Assembly (NCBI RefSeq): GCF_042610425.1
Contig: NZ_JBGJZM010000002.1
Coordinates: forward strand, 434,001-498,000
DNA: 64,000 bases
Direction of reading: 5' to 3'
Source of the DNA: Ectobacillus sp042610425
GTDB lineage: Bacteria > Bacillota > Bacilli > Bacillales > Bacillaceae_G
Shown here: positions 42,988-51,809 of the stretch, piece by piece
Layout of the letters: every line of letters starts with the position of its first letter
How positions within the stretch are numbered: position 1 is the stretch's first letter
Position numbers and translations under genes: made by a program
The notes under the pieces: model-generated
Told to the model about the DNA's origin: nothing
The model's input: only the letters and a program-made list of their open reading frames with translations
The model's database searches: none

Positions 42988-44937
42988 ATGGAAATGATGT
43001 TTCATATAACAAATGGAAATGCTAAGATTGTGATTACGATTCTCTTATTTCTATTTTTACTCGTATTTTATTTACTTGCCTGCAGATGGAGAAAGCTAAA
43101 GAAACCTTTTCTGATTGTGGCAACTCTATGTAATGCTGCCTATATTGCATGGAGAGGATTCGAAACCATACCATATTTTAATACGCTTACACTTGTTCTA
43201 GGTTGTTTGTTATTTGCTGCTGAATGTATCGATTTCTTTCAATCGATTACCTATCGTCTTACCTTTTTAAAAGAATATAAGCTTCCCTTTAAAAGTATGG
43301 ATTTATTCCGCTCTCCACCTACCGTGGATGTACTAATTAGTACGTTCAATGAACCGGTTGATGTACTAAGAAAAACAGTGGCAGGCTGTAGAAGCTTACA
43401 ATATCCAGCTGATAAACTTGCCATTTACATATGCGATGATGGAAACCGTGAGGAAGTAAGGCTACTAGCAGAAGAATTTGATGTCGGCTATCTGACCCGT
43501 GAATCGAACGAACATGCCAAAGCAGGGAATTTAAATAATGCGATGAAGCTGACGAGCGGAGAATTTATTATGCTTTTAGATGCAGACATGATTCCGAAAA
43601 GTTACTTTCTGCGAAGAACAATTGGATATTTAACAAATAAAAAAGTAGCTTTTGTACAAACACCACAAGTATTCTACAACTCAGATCCCTTTCAAAACAA
43701 CTTGAAATATTTTCGAAATATCCCAAACGAACAAGATTTTTTTATGCGCTTCATTCAAGCCGGACGGGCCTCCTTTAATGTCGTTCTTCACGTAGGAACC
43801 AATGCGGTTTTTCGAAGATCTGCTCTTGAAAGTATTGGCGGATTTCCTACAGGTAGTATTACAGAAGACCTAGCAACTGGCATCATCCTCCAAGCAAAAG
43901 GGTATGAAACGGTTTTGGTAAACGAGCCGCTGGTATTCGGCATGAGCACCGATACATTCGGGGATTTAGTCAAACAGCGAAAACGCTGGGCCCGGGGAAA
44001 TATTCAAGTTCTGAAAAAATGGGGACCTCTTAAACTAAAAGGATTATCCATCCCACAGCGGTTGATCTATTTTAGCGGTATTCTCTATTGGTTTTGCGGA
44101 CTGCAAAAGCTCATGTTTATTATTGCACCGATTGTCTTTCTTCTTACCGGCGTCCCTTTCGTGGCTACCAATATCTATGACTTATTATTATTTGCACTAC
44201 CTTCTATTACATCGTCCTTCCTTGTTTTTAAATTTCTTTCAAACAACAACCGAACCTTATACTGGGCTAATATCTATGAAGTTGCACTAGCCCCTTATCT
44301 CGCCATTGCTGCATTTGCTGAGCTATTGTTCAACAAGCAACTTGACTTTAACGTAACATCCAAAGAAAAGAAAATCGATTCCCAATACTTTCATTTCACT
44401 CTCGCACTTCCGCATCTACTCTTATTCTTTTCATCCATTGCTGCCATCATTTTTGGCCTATACAATCTATACTTCAATCTATATTCATACAGTAGCATTA
44501 TCGTCAACTTAATTTGGTGCTGCTATAACATTGTTGGTATTTTCGTCAGCATACTTATTTGTGTGGAAAGGCCAAAGCCAGAAGATGAAGAAAACATCCA
44601 AATGCAAAATGCCTTTGTATGGATTCGAAGTCTTTCCTCCCATAATAAATCAACATTTAATATCCATGAAATGTCCACGAATCAAGTTCTATTATACAAA
44701 AATGATTTTTTCCGAAATGATGCATTTAAACTAGGGGACGTAATTGAAATATCCAATCCTGAGCTTTCTGGTGTACGGGGAGTAGTAGATGATATTTATG
44801 AACAAGACAATCGTCTCTTCTTTAAGGTACTCTTTCAATCCTTAAAGAAAACAGAATTTATGAAAGTCATACAATATGTGTTTGACCATTCCAGAGGCTA
44901 TACGATTATCGACCAAGAATATATTAGTAAGTATTAA
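42988..44937 (+). CDS. Cellulose-synthase-like glycosyltransferase (GT2)
   Basis: A 649-residue membrane enzyme. Two N-terminal helices (about 12-55) precede a GT2 domain with DVLISTFNEP, LLDADMIP (DxD), TEDLATG and QRKRWARGN (QxxRW), the full BcsA-type active site of processive synthases. Four to five helices follow (about 365-520), then a C-terminal beta domain (about 540-649) where BcsA has PilZ; the RxxxR and (D/N)xSxxG c-di-GMP residues are not recognisable. No bcsB-like partner is adjacent. GTG codons at 42976-42981 overlap the GAGGTGG ribosome binding site, so ATG 42988 is preferred. Product polymer unknown. Confidence 0.88.
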   Translation: MEMMFHITNGNAKIVITILLFLFLLVFYLLACRWRKLKKPFLIVATLCNAAYIAWRGFETIPYFNTLTLVLGCLLFAAECIDFFQSITYRLTFLKEYKLPFKSMDLFRSPPTVDVLISTFNEPVDVLRKTVAGCRSLQYPADKLAIYICDDGNREEVRLLAEEFDVGYLTRESNEHAKAGNLNNAMKLTSGEFIMLLDADMIPKSYFLRRTIGYLTNKKVAFVQTPQVFYNSDPFQNNLKYFRNIPNEQDFFMRFIQAGRASFNVVLHVGTNAVFRRSALESIGGFPTGSITEDLATGIILQAKGYETVLVNEPLVFGMSTDTFGDLVKQRKRWARGNIQVLKKWGPLKLKGLSIPQRLIYFSGILYWFCGLQKLMFIIAPIVFLLTGVPFVATNIYDLLLFALPSITSSFLVFKFLSNNNRTLYWANIYEVALAPYLAIAAFAELLFNKQLDFNVTSKEKKIDSQYFHFTLALPHLLLFFSSIAAIIFGLYNLYFNLYSYSSIIVNLIWCCYNIVGIFVSILICVERPKPEDEENIQMQNAFVWIRSLSSHNKSTFNIHEMSTNQVLLYKNDFFRNDAFKLGDVIEISNPELSGVRGVVDDIYEQDNRLFFKVLFQSLKKTEFMKVIQYVFDHSRGYTIIDQEYISKY

Positions 44938-44968
44938 CAAGAACGAGAACTATTTTCTCGTTCTTGTT
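44936..44968. terminator. Bidirectional terminator
   Basis: AACAAGAACGAGAA / TTCTCGTTCTTGTT, a perfect 14-bp stem with a 5-nt loop, overlapping the stop of the plus-strand synthase gene and 6 bp from the end of the convergent permease gene. Confidence 0.85.
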
Positions 44969-44974
44969 CAAACA

Positions 44975-46306
44975 TTAGATTCGTTCTTGTCGTTTCACAA
45001 TCATATACACTGGAATTCCTATTACCGTAATCAAAATACCAACAACGGCATAGAGGGTACTCGTAATAAGGGTACTAATGATAATATAGATTCCCCCGAC
45101 AATTCCAATGATAGGAATAAGCGGATAGAGTGGTACTTGATAAGGACGCTCGATTTGCTTAAACTTATGCCGCAAAATAAATACGCCTGCGACTGTCATA
45201 ACAAAGAAGATCCACATAACAAATACAGCTAAATTCGTTAACGTTTCGAATGACCCGCTAGCAAGATAAAGAAATGCCAATACTCCTTCTAGTATGAAAA
45301 TATTTACAGGTGTTTGAAACGTCCTATGTATACGACTAAACACAGAAGAAAAAGGAAACAGCCCATCTTTGCTCATGGCATACGGGACTCTCACACCGGT
45401 CATAATATATCCATTTAACGCTCCAATAATAGAAATCATAATGCCCGCCGCAATAAATCCCGCTCCGGCGTTACCAAATAAATAAACGGCAGCATCAGAA
45501 GCAGCTTTATGAGAAGTTACTACCTCATTCATTGACATAACTTGAATAATCGCCACATTCACCAGTAAATAAATCGCGATAATCAGTGTTAATCCAAGAA
45601 TAATTGATCTAGGTAAATCCGTTTTCGGACGCTTTAACTCTCCGGCCATATTGCTCACATTTACCCAGCCATCATAGGCCCAAAGCGTTCCGAGAATAGC
45701 AGCTCCAAAACCCGCTGCATGAAATGTCGTCTGCGGAGCTGATGCTAAGCTATGTGCCTGTCCCTTAAGCAAGCCGAAGAATATAATAACAACGATTGGA
45801 ACAAGTTTCGCAAATGTTGTAATGATTTGCATGCGGCTGCCTAGCTTTGTCGAGATCGTATTAATTAACATGACAAAAATGATCATACACGCCGCTACCA
45901 TCTTTTGCTGAAGCTCAGACATCGGGATAAAATAAGTAGCCTGCGTAGCAAACACAATGGCAAGTGCAGCAATAATCCCAGGTGTATAGACAAGCGTTTG
46001 TACCCATCCGTACAAGAATGCCCATTTTTCATTATAGAGCTCCTTTAAATACACAAACACACCGCCCGTTTTCGGAATGGCTGCACCTATTTCAGCCACC
46101 GTTAGAGCGGATGCCATAGTGACAATACCGCCTACTATCCAAGCCGCCATCCCCATCCAAGCCGAACCTGCTTGTCCAAACACAGGGGATGCTTTAAAAA
46201 ATATGCCTGAACCAATTACAATCCCCATCACAACTGTAATGGCTTCTAATAAGCCAAGCTCCTTTTTAAGATGAGCATTCTCACTTTGATTCTCATTTAT
46301 TTTCAA
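44975..46306 (-). CDS. APC family amino acid permease (SteT-like)
   Basis: A 443-residue transporter with twelve predicted helices. GLLEAITVVMGIVIGSGIF in helix 1 carries the APC glycine motif that binds the substrate backbone; IPKTGGVFVYLKELYNEKW between helices 2 and 3 is typical of the LAT-like group that includes the B. subtilis serine/threonine exchanger SteT. Substrate is therefore an amino acid, possibly exchanged for another; identity is uncertain. Single-gene unit with a bidirectional terminator. Confidence 0.87.
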   Translation of the reverse strand: MKINENQSENAHLKKELGLLEAITVVMGIVIGSGIFFKASPVFGQAGSAWMGMAAWIVGGIVTMASALTVAEIGAAIPKTGGVFVYLKELYNEKWAFLYGWVQTLVYTPGIIAALAIVFATQATYFIPMSELQQKMVAACMIIFVMLINTISTKLGSRMQIITTFAKLVPIVVIIFFGLLKGQAHSLASAPQTTFHAAGFGAAILGTLWAYDGWVNVSNMAGELKRPKTDLPRSIILGLTLIIAIYLLVNVAIIQVMSMNEVVTSHKAASDAAVYLFGNAGAGFIAAGIMISIIGALNGYIMTGVRVPYAMSKDGLFPFSSVFSRIHRTFQTPVNIFILEGVLAFLYLASGSFETLTNLAVFVMWIFFVMTVAGVFILRHKFKQIERPYQVPLYPLIPIIGIVGGIYIIISTLITSTLYAVVGILITVIGIPVYMIVKRQERI

Positions 46307-46467
46307 ATAGATCAGTCCTTTTCTAAGATGTGCATATTCTATCTTACCAAAATTCTTAGCTATTTATCGCAAATTTAGAAAAGGCAAAAAACCACTCTTT
46401 ACAAAAATGAGAATGGTTTCTAATAGAAAAAAAATCCTAGATGAAAAATATGAAACTTGAAATGTAT

Positions 46468-46503
46468 AAAAAGGCTTTGTCTCAAAAATGACAAAGCCTT
46501 TTT
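46468..46503 (-). terminator. Terminator after the PTS-EIIC-like gene
   Basis: AAAAAGGCTTTGTC / GACAAAGCCTTTTT, a perfect 14-bp stem with an 8-nt loop; T tract on the minus strand. Confidence 0.88.
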
Positions 46504-46529
46504 ATTCCAAGCAAGAGTACCCTATTATA

Positions 46530-47546
46530 TTATTGAACTTCCATGCGTAAATCGCCAGCCTTAGCCCAGCCAACTGCTTTAATCACGTAATGCAAACCAA
46601 TCGTAATCGCTGCAGGAATAAGAATACCTGTTGTGAGATATACCATAAATCCATACATTCCTTGTGTTGCTAGAATATTTAATGGTGCAATAAATGAGTT
46701 TAATCCAAGTCCAGCTAATTCGTAAGAAACTTGAAAATGAAATCCAAGTGTTGCAATTGGTGCACTAACAACGGCTGCGACAAATGGTGGAATAACAAGC
46801 AATGGATTTTTCACTAAATTCGGAAATTGTACTTTTGGTGTAACAACAAATTGTGCAAGAAAACCACCCATGTCATTTTCACGTAATGACATAATCGTAA
46901 ATCCTACAAATTGAACCGTACAGCCAATTAAAGCCGCTGCGCTAGAAACTGGATCTAATTGAAGTGCAATAGCAAGCGCTGCTGATGATGCAGGTGACAT
47001 AAGGAAGATGCTCCATACAAGTGCAATAACCATAGATGCGATCAGTGGTGAACCGTGTACAGAAGTGGTAATTTCTTTACTAATCCATTGAAGAAATGGG
47101 GTGGTAACGGCTGCAAGACCAACACCAACAATCCCCCCCACAAAAATAGCTGCTACTGGAATCGCCATCATATCAAGTTTTGTACGTCCCACTAAGCGTT
47201 TACCAACCCAAACCGTAACGAGTGCTGTTAATACCGCACTAATAGGTTGTCCAGATACAAGTGCAACCGATCCATTTGCCAATACATGCGCTGCATTTCC
47301 GCCCACCGTACTCGTAACCATTGCGCTGTAGATAATTAATGTATTTCCCCCTAATTGATAGGCAATCCCTGCTCCGATAGCTGGTGCTAGCAGTGCCTTT
47401 GCAACTGCTCCAATCATAATAAAGGAATCCCAGCCTACAAACTTACCAAACGTCTGGCACAACAAACCAATTCCAAGTGTAACCAAAACGGCATTCGCAA
47501 TCCCTGCAGATGCCTTATACATACGATCAATAAAATATTCTTTCAT
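46530..47546 (-). CDS. PTS EIIC-like integral membrane protein (PTS_EIIC_2 type)
   Basis: A 338-residue membrane protein with about nine to ten helices, recalling the PTS_EIIC_2 (PF13303-like) family: GAGIAYQLGGNTLIIYSAMV, then MVIALVWSIFLMSPASSAALAIAL and IGCTVQFVGFTIMSLREND are its strongest stretches. No PTS EIIA/EIIB partner gene is near. Substrate unknown. The frame opens at TTG 47597, but that lies in the tail of a leader terminator; ATG 47546 with GGGGAG about 10 bases upstream is the probable start. Preceded by a structured leader RNA at 47598-47713. Confidence 0.75.
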   Translation of the reverse strand: MKEYFIDRMYKASAGIANAVLVTLGIGLLCQTFGKFVGWDSFIMIGAVAKALLAPAIGAGIAYQLGGNTLIIYSAMVTSTVGGNAAHVLANGSVALVSGQPISAVLTALVTVWVGKRLVGRTKLDMMAIPVAAIFVGGIVGVGLAAVTTPFLQWISKEITTSVHGSPLIASMVIALVWSIFLMSPASSAALAIALQLDPVSSAAALIGCTVQFVGFTIMSLRENDMGGFLAQFVVTPKVQFPNLVKNPLLVIPPFVAAVVSAPIATLGFHFQVSYELAGLGLNSFIAPLNILATQGMYGFMVYLTTGILIPAAITIGLHYVIKAVGWAKAGDLRMEVQ

Positions 47547-47597
47547 AATCTCTATACTCCCCTTTATGAATACTTTGTCTATTTTCTCTTTTGACAA

Positions 47598-47713
47598 ATA
47601 AAAAACCCTTCCGTTTCAGGATGGGCGCTTTGTTTATTGCTTGAGCGCCTCTTGTTATAAACGGCAATGGGACTCAAACAATTCCATTATTTTATCAATG
47701 GATGTTTCAGTCC
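47598..47713 (-). promoter_or_regulatory. Structured leader RNA with terminator/antiterminator ahead of the EIIC-like gene
   Basis: On the minus strand: (1) a long hairpin at 47713-47670, GGACT..AGTCC with inner AAACA/TGTTT and TCCATT/AATGGA pairing; (2) a GGCGCT / AGCGCC stem at 47649-47623; (3) an intrinsic terminator CCCATCC / GGAAGGG (47625-47606) followed by TTTTTT. The linker CCGTTT (47664-47659) can instead pair with AAACGG (47616-47611), which would break the terminator. This is the arrangement of an attenuator or riboswitch. It has no T-box, purine, TPP, SAM or other core that I recognise. Confidence 0.6.
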
Positions 47714-47857
47714 TCTAGCATAATAAACAAATTATATAAGTATAGGTATTCTTTATATATCCCATCTTATTTTCCTCATTTCATATTGTTTTTTTGTTAG
47801 TTTAGCACCAATATTCAGAATACGCAAATAATTCTTTTATTTTCTTAAAAATAAAAA

Positions 47858-47890
47858 CACCTCGTTTTTTATTTATTAAAAAACGAGATG
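47858..47890 (-). terminator. Terminator after the mannosyltransferase gene
   Basis: CTCGTTTTTT / AAAAAACGAG stem (extended by ACAC/ATG-T flanks) with T run on the minus strand. Confidence 0.75.
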
Positions 47891-47934
47891 CTTGAAAAGG
47901 GCTATTACTCTATTAAATTCTGAACCTGTTCAAA

Positions 47935-49074
47935 TTATGCAAACCAATTGTGATGGGTAAACGTCCATGCCCCGACAAATGCTAATATGGCAAATAAACC
48001 AAGAACAATATGTTGCATCCTCTTTGGTAATACGACCGCGATAAGTCCGTATATCGGGAACACGACACTTACATAACGAAATGTACTGTAGAACGGGACA
48101 CCCCGCGTATTAAACGAAAATGCAAGTATCACATTCGCAACCGTAAATAGGATAACTCCCCATCTCTCCCACGGGACATTAATACGAATGCTCCAAATTT
48201 TAAATAGGCCTATATAAACAAACAGCATACTAACAAGCCATAATCCTTGTCTTCCGTCTCGTATATCTGCAAAGATTGTCCCAAAAAACCCTTGCACCAT
48301 TTGTATCCAAGGCCATTCCCAGTAATGATCCCAATTCACCTTCTGCGTAGTCGAAAAAATGATGGGGTCTTTATACGTGATATATAAATAGAACATATAG
48401 CTAAGCAAACCAACAGCCGTACTCAATCCCCACACTACAGATTTTATAGCCGTCTTCCAATCTTGCTTACGTAGCGACATGAAAAAAAGAATGAGCGGAA
48501 AAACTCCGAATATTAAGGCGGTAGCTCGGGTGGTTGTTAACAGAGCAGCAAATAAGCACGCATAGATCCATTTCCCTTTTATCGCCATATGAAGAGAAGC
48601 AAGAGAAAACAGAACAGTCCATAGCTCAGTATAAAGTGTTGTGTAATAAAATGCACATGGATTTAATGCAAACAACCAAATACCCATCCTTATTTGCTCA
48701 TCGGTCATATTCATTCGTTTAAAAAATTCTTGGAGTAAATACATACAAATAAGAAAAGCAATCGCCGTTATAAATAGAACGACATACACATTATTTACAG
48801 CTTTTAATAGTAGAGGTACAAACGGGAAAAATGCGGTTGATGTCGTTGTTTGGTACCCTTTATGAGCAATTTGTAAATACCAAAGACTATCCCATTGCAG
48901 CCATGTATCCGCCCTCGCATTAAAAGCCATCGGAATATTCTCTGTATTTTTGTAGTATGGCAACAATGTTCCAAGCAAAATAATAAGATAATGCACAAAA
49001 AATGGTACAAGTAAAGGGACCCTTTTACGAGTTGCAGAATTATCATGCTTCTGCAACAGGATGTTGTCAATCAT
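47935..49074 (-). CDS. PIG-V-like mannosyltransferase family membrane protein
   Basis: A 379-residue protein with about nine to ten helices and the first-loop motif RADTWLQWDSLWYLQIAHKGY, as in bacterial members of the GPI-mannosyltransferase 2 (PIG-V-like) family, which use polyprenyl-phosphate sugar donors on the outer membrane face. FFPFVPLLLKAV and LNPCAFYYTTLYTELW are other conserved stretches. The frame opens at 49098, but ATG 49074 lies seven bases after AAGGAG. Single gene; acceptor unknown. One of several GT-C enzymes in the window. Confidence 0.83.
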   Translation of the reverse strand: MIDNILLQKHDNSATRKRVPLLVPFFVHYLIILLGTLLPYYKNTENIPMAFNARADTWLQWDSLWYLQIAHKGYQTTTSTAFFPFVPLLLKAVNNVYVVLFITAIAFLICMYLLQEFFKRMNMTDEQIRMGIWLFALNPCAFYYTTLYTELWTVLFSLASLHMAIKGKWIYACLFAALLTTTRATALIFGVFPLILFFMSLRKQDWKTAIKSVVWGLSTAVGLLSYMFYLYITYKDPIIFSTTQKVNWDHYWEWPWIQMVQGFFGTIFADIRDGRQGLWLVSMLFVYIGLFKIWSIRINVPWERWGVILFTVANVILAFSFNTRGVPFYSTFRYVSVVFPIYGLIAVVLPKRMQHIVLGLFAILAFVGAWTFTHHNWFA

Positions 49075-49116
49075 CGTTTCACTCCTTATACTAGTCAAAA
49101 ATAATTATTTATTTGC

Positions 49117-49899
49117 TTATAGTAAACCTAACATTTCTAATCCGTGCTTCACACCGTCTTCTTCTACTGATTTCGTTACCATATTGGCATGGGCTTGGAC
49201 TTCCTTGTTTGCATTTCCCATAGCTACCCCCATACCAACAGCAGATAGCATCTCTACATCATTTAATCCATCTCCAAATGCTACAGCTTCATCAGGCGCA
49301 ACTCCTATTTTCTTTAGCATTTTCTCAATACCTGTTGCCTTCGTTCCATTAGAAAGATTCACATCACACGTACGCATACCCGGCTGACTCCATCTTCTAA
49401 AGTATAATTCAGGAATGGTTTGCTGGTATGCACGTTCTTCATTTATTTCACAATGAAGAAACAGCTGATAAATATCCTTTTCTAACCAAAATGAGGTGGA
49501 AGCCTGCTTCGGTTTATACGTGTCATTTCGAAACGCCTCTTGTACATAGGGATGTTCAGTTTGTGACACACGAAATTCTGATCCTGCAAGATATGTGAGT
49601 GGATGGTTATTTTCATCCGATTGTATATTCAATTTTTCAAGCACATTTTTCTTAATCGGCGCCTGGTGGATAACTTTTCCTTCGTGAAGGACGAAATTAC
49701 CATTAAAGAAAATCAATGAATCAATACCTAATTGTTTTACAACGGACTCAGCAAAGTACGGTGCACGTCCTGTTGCAATGATGACATGGAGATTTTTTTC
49801 TTTTAAACGTTGAACAGCCTGCTGCGTTGCTGCTGACATACTTCTGTCATGCGGTACAAGCGTGCCATCAATGTCTAAAAAAACAGCCTTGTAACTCAT
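49117..49899 (-). CDS. Cof-type HAD-IIB family phosphatase
   Basis: A 260-residue hydrolase with motif I VFLDIDGTLV (nucleophile Asp8, acid Asp10), motif II IIATGRAPYF, and motif IV FGDGLNDVEMLS. C2B cap and length match YkrA/YwpJ-type sugar-phosphate phosphatases. The frame opens at 49923, but ATG 49899 lies after GGGAGG with normal spacing. It resembles the phosphatase at 912-1736 only at family level. Promoter and a palindrome lie at 50059-50098, about 160 bp upstream. Substrate unknown. Confidence 0.87.
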   Translation of the reverse strand: MSYKAVFLDIDGTLVPHDRSMSAATQQAVQRLKEKNLHVIIATGRAPYFAESVVKQLGIDSLIFFNGNFVLHEGKVIHQAPIKKNVLEKLNIQSDENNHPLTYLAGSEFRVSQTEHPYVQEAFRNDTYKPKQASTSFWLEKDIYQLFLHCEINEERAYQQTIPELYFRRWSQPGMRTCDVNLSNGTKATGIEKMLKKIGVAPDEAVAFGDGLNDVEMLSAVGMGVAMGNANKEVQAHANMVTKSVEEDGVKHGLEMLGLL

Positions 49900-50058
49900 A
49901 CTGAAATTCCTCCCTTTGTGCATGATTCGCTATATGAATAAATTTTCTAACTTAATCCATATCTATTTTTTTAGAAACGAATCTGTTTACGTAAATCTAA
50001 GCAACATTTCTATTCTAACATACCGCTCATCATACAAGATATAAATATCGCTTCCACT

Positions 50059-50086
50059 TTTATAGGATACAATACCTACTAATCAA
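50059..50086 (-). promoter_or_regulatory. Probable promoter of the HAD phosphatase gene
   Basis: TTGATT (50081-50086) and TATAAA (50059-50064) on the minus strand, spaced 16 bp. The -35 box is the right half of a 20-bp palindrome. The leader to the ATG at 49899 would be about 150 nt. Confidence 0.5.
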
Positions 50087-50098
50087 ACGTTTGATTAG
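50079..50098. promoter_or_regulatory. Perfect 20-bp palindrome overlapping a -35 box
   Basis: CTAATCAAACGTTTGATTAG is a perfect dyad and lacks a T tail, so it is likely an operator. Its regulator is not encoded next to it; the nearby TetR protein has a different operator (TTGAC-N7-GTCAA). Confidence 0.6.
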
Positions 50099-50106
50099 CT
50101 TAGGCA

Positions 50107-50147
50107 TATACAAAAAAACTACGGAAGATACCGTAGTTTTTTGTATA
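50107..50147 (-). terminator. Terminator of the TetR/ABC operon
   Basis: TACAAAAAAACTACGG / CCGTAGTTTTTTGTA stem with a 6-nt loop; the outer arms provide T tracts in both directions. Confidence 0.85.
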
Positions 50148-50173
50148 CAGGCTACTCTATAAGTAAATCTCTC

Positions 50174-50971
50174 TTACACCAATAAATCCTTTTTCTGATA
50201 CACACTATACATCGTAATACCTAATATCCCAATAATAATGCATGTGAGTGCTAAGAATACTGGCTGAAATGTACCGCCGTACATAAGCGTTTTTGCTTCG
50301 AAATATTTAAACGGCGTTACATATTGTAAAAATTCTAGCTTACTATTGATTTCAATTGCCCGAGATAGTAGAAATGTAACGAGCAAAATACCTGTTGAAA
50401 GAGAAGAAGCATATTTCGGATGCTTACTGAATACCGCTGCACTTGCACCAATACTGACAAACAGTAGCTGAATCAATAACATACCTATCATTAACTTAGC
50501 AATATCTCCATTCACTACCTCCCCGTTCCGATACGGGGCAATAAAAACAATAGACGAGAAAAAAGTAACAAGATTGAGAATGACAATATTTACAATAGCT
50601 GCTGCTAACTTCGATGTTAAAATCATTGCTCTGGAAACAGGTTTTACGAATAAAAATTCTGCAGTTTTATCTTCTTCTTCTTTTGTAATAATTGTTCCCC
50701 CAAGTAAAGATGCATGGATTGTTGTCATAAGCAATAAATAAATGAATAACATGCCGTAATATCCGCTTACCTTCGATAAATCAAAGTAATTCAAATTAAA
50801 CATGACCTGCAGAGCCTTAGGCATTTGCGCCACTAAGTCATTGATTGACCCCGTCGAAGATGAATAGCCTGCATATTTTCCCATACTTGCTGCCATCATG
50901 GCGATCATTCCGATACACCAAATGAGAAGTGATTTCCGATTTGCTCTCATTTCTCTCCAAAATAAATTCAT
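50174..50971 (-). CDS. ABC-2 type permease, second subunit
   Basis: A 265-residue membrane protein with six predicted helices; EEDKTAEFLFVKPVSRAMILTSKL is the coupling motif of ABC-2 permeases, as in the adjacent paralog. The frame opens at 51058 inside the upstream permease gene; ATG 50971, eight bases after AAGGAGGG, is the clear start. Last gene of the tetR-ATPase-permease-permease operon. The two permeases probably pair as a heterodimer, giving a heteromeric exporter like those that confer resistance to peptides or drugs. Confidence 0.87.
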   Translation of the reverse strand: MNLFWREMRANRKSLLIWCIGMIAMMAASMGKYAGYSSSTGSINDLVAQMPKALQVMFNLNYFDLSKVSGYYGMLFIYLLLMTTIHASLLGGTIITKEEEDKTAEFLFVKPVSRAMILTSKLAAAIVNIVILNLVTFFSSIVFIAPYRNGEVVNGDIAKLMIGMLLIQLLFVSIGASAAVFSKHPKYASSLSTGILLVTFLLSRAIEINSKLEFLQYVTPFKYFEAKTLMYGGTFQPVFLALTCIIIGILGITMYSVYQKKDLLV

Positions 50972-51011
50972 CACGAAAGCCCTCCTTATTAACATATAAG
51001 TACGTAACAAT

Positions 51012-51809
51012 CTATGCAGAATGGATATCTTTTTTTGAATAGATAATATAGCTAGCACTTATCGCAACGACAATAAACCCAAGAGCTACTAGCACATATG
51101 ATGTTTCGTATGAAGAATGCTGACTAATATACGTCGTGTTAAAATACTGAAAAGGTGTTATATACCGCATATCACGATCTCCGATAACAGAACTGAACAT
51201 ACTTATAAAGAAAAAAGTAAATACTGTTCCTAATGAAACGGAAATAACAGATTTAATCTTTGAAACGACAACAGATACAAAAACGCCTAGTGCTAGAAAC
51301 ATAAGCTGAACGAATAATAATGATGCTGAAATCATTAAAAATACAGTCATATTAAACTCTTCTAATTTTACGAAGGATGCAAGTATAGTTGCACATAGAA
51401 CATACACCACATTCGTAATAAGAATAGACGTTACTGCGGCTAATAGTTTAGCAGTTATAATGGACGAACGGGTTATCGGCTTCGTTAAGAGAAAATCAGC
51501 CGTTTTTTCACGTACTTCCTTCGACAGTATTGATGTTCCTAGATTCATCGCCTGAATTGCTCCGCAAAGGAGTATATACACGAAAATATAGGAGTAGAAG
51601 CTGACAAGAGAAGCAAAGTCCATTCCCGAAAGCCCAAGCGCCTTTTTAACAGGTTCCGGATAGCCTTGCAATAACTTCTGCATATCAGCCGCATCGTGAT
51701 AAAAACTAGGATATAAAGATAAGAATAAAGCAAGAAACGCAACTAATGTAATGGTCCAAATGACTGTTGACTTTCGATAAGCCTTCCATTCGTGCCAGTA
51801 GACATTCAT
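51012..51809 (-). CDS. ABC-2 type permease, first subunit
   Basis: A 265-residue membrane protein with six predicted helices and an SKEVREKTADFLLTKPITRSSIITAKL coupling region (conserved among ABC-2 permeases with two-permease systems). Paralogous to the product of 50174-50971. Starts four bases inside the end of the ATPase gene (GAGGAG five bases upstream), so translation is coupled. Exported substrate unknown. Confidence 0.87.
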   Translation of the reverse strand: MNVYWHEWKAYRKSTVIWTITLVAFLALFLSLYPSFYHDAADMQKLLQGYPEPVKKALGLSGMDFASLVSFYSYIFVYILLCGAIQAMNLGTSILSKEVREKTADFLLTKPITRSSIITAKLLAAVTSILITNVVYVLCATILASFVKLEEFNMTVFLMISASLLFVQLMFLALGVFVSVVVSKIKSVISVSLGTVFTFFFISMFSSVIGDRDMRYITPFQYFNTTYISQHSSYETSYVLVALGFIVVAISASYIIYSKKDIHSA

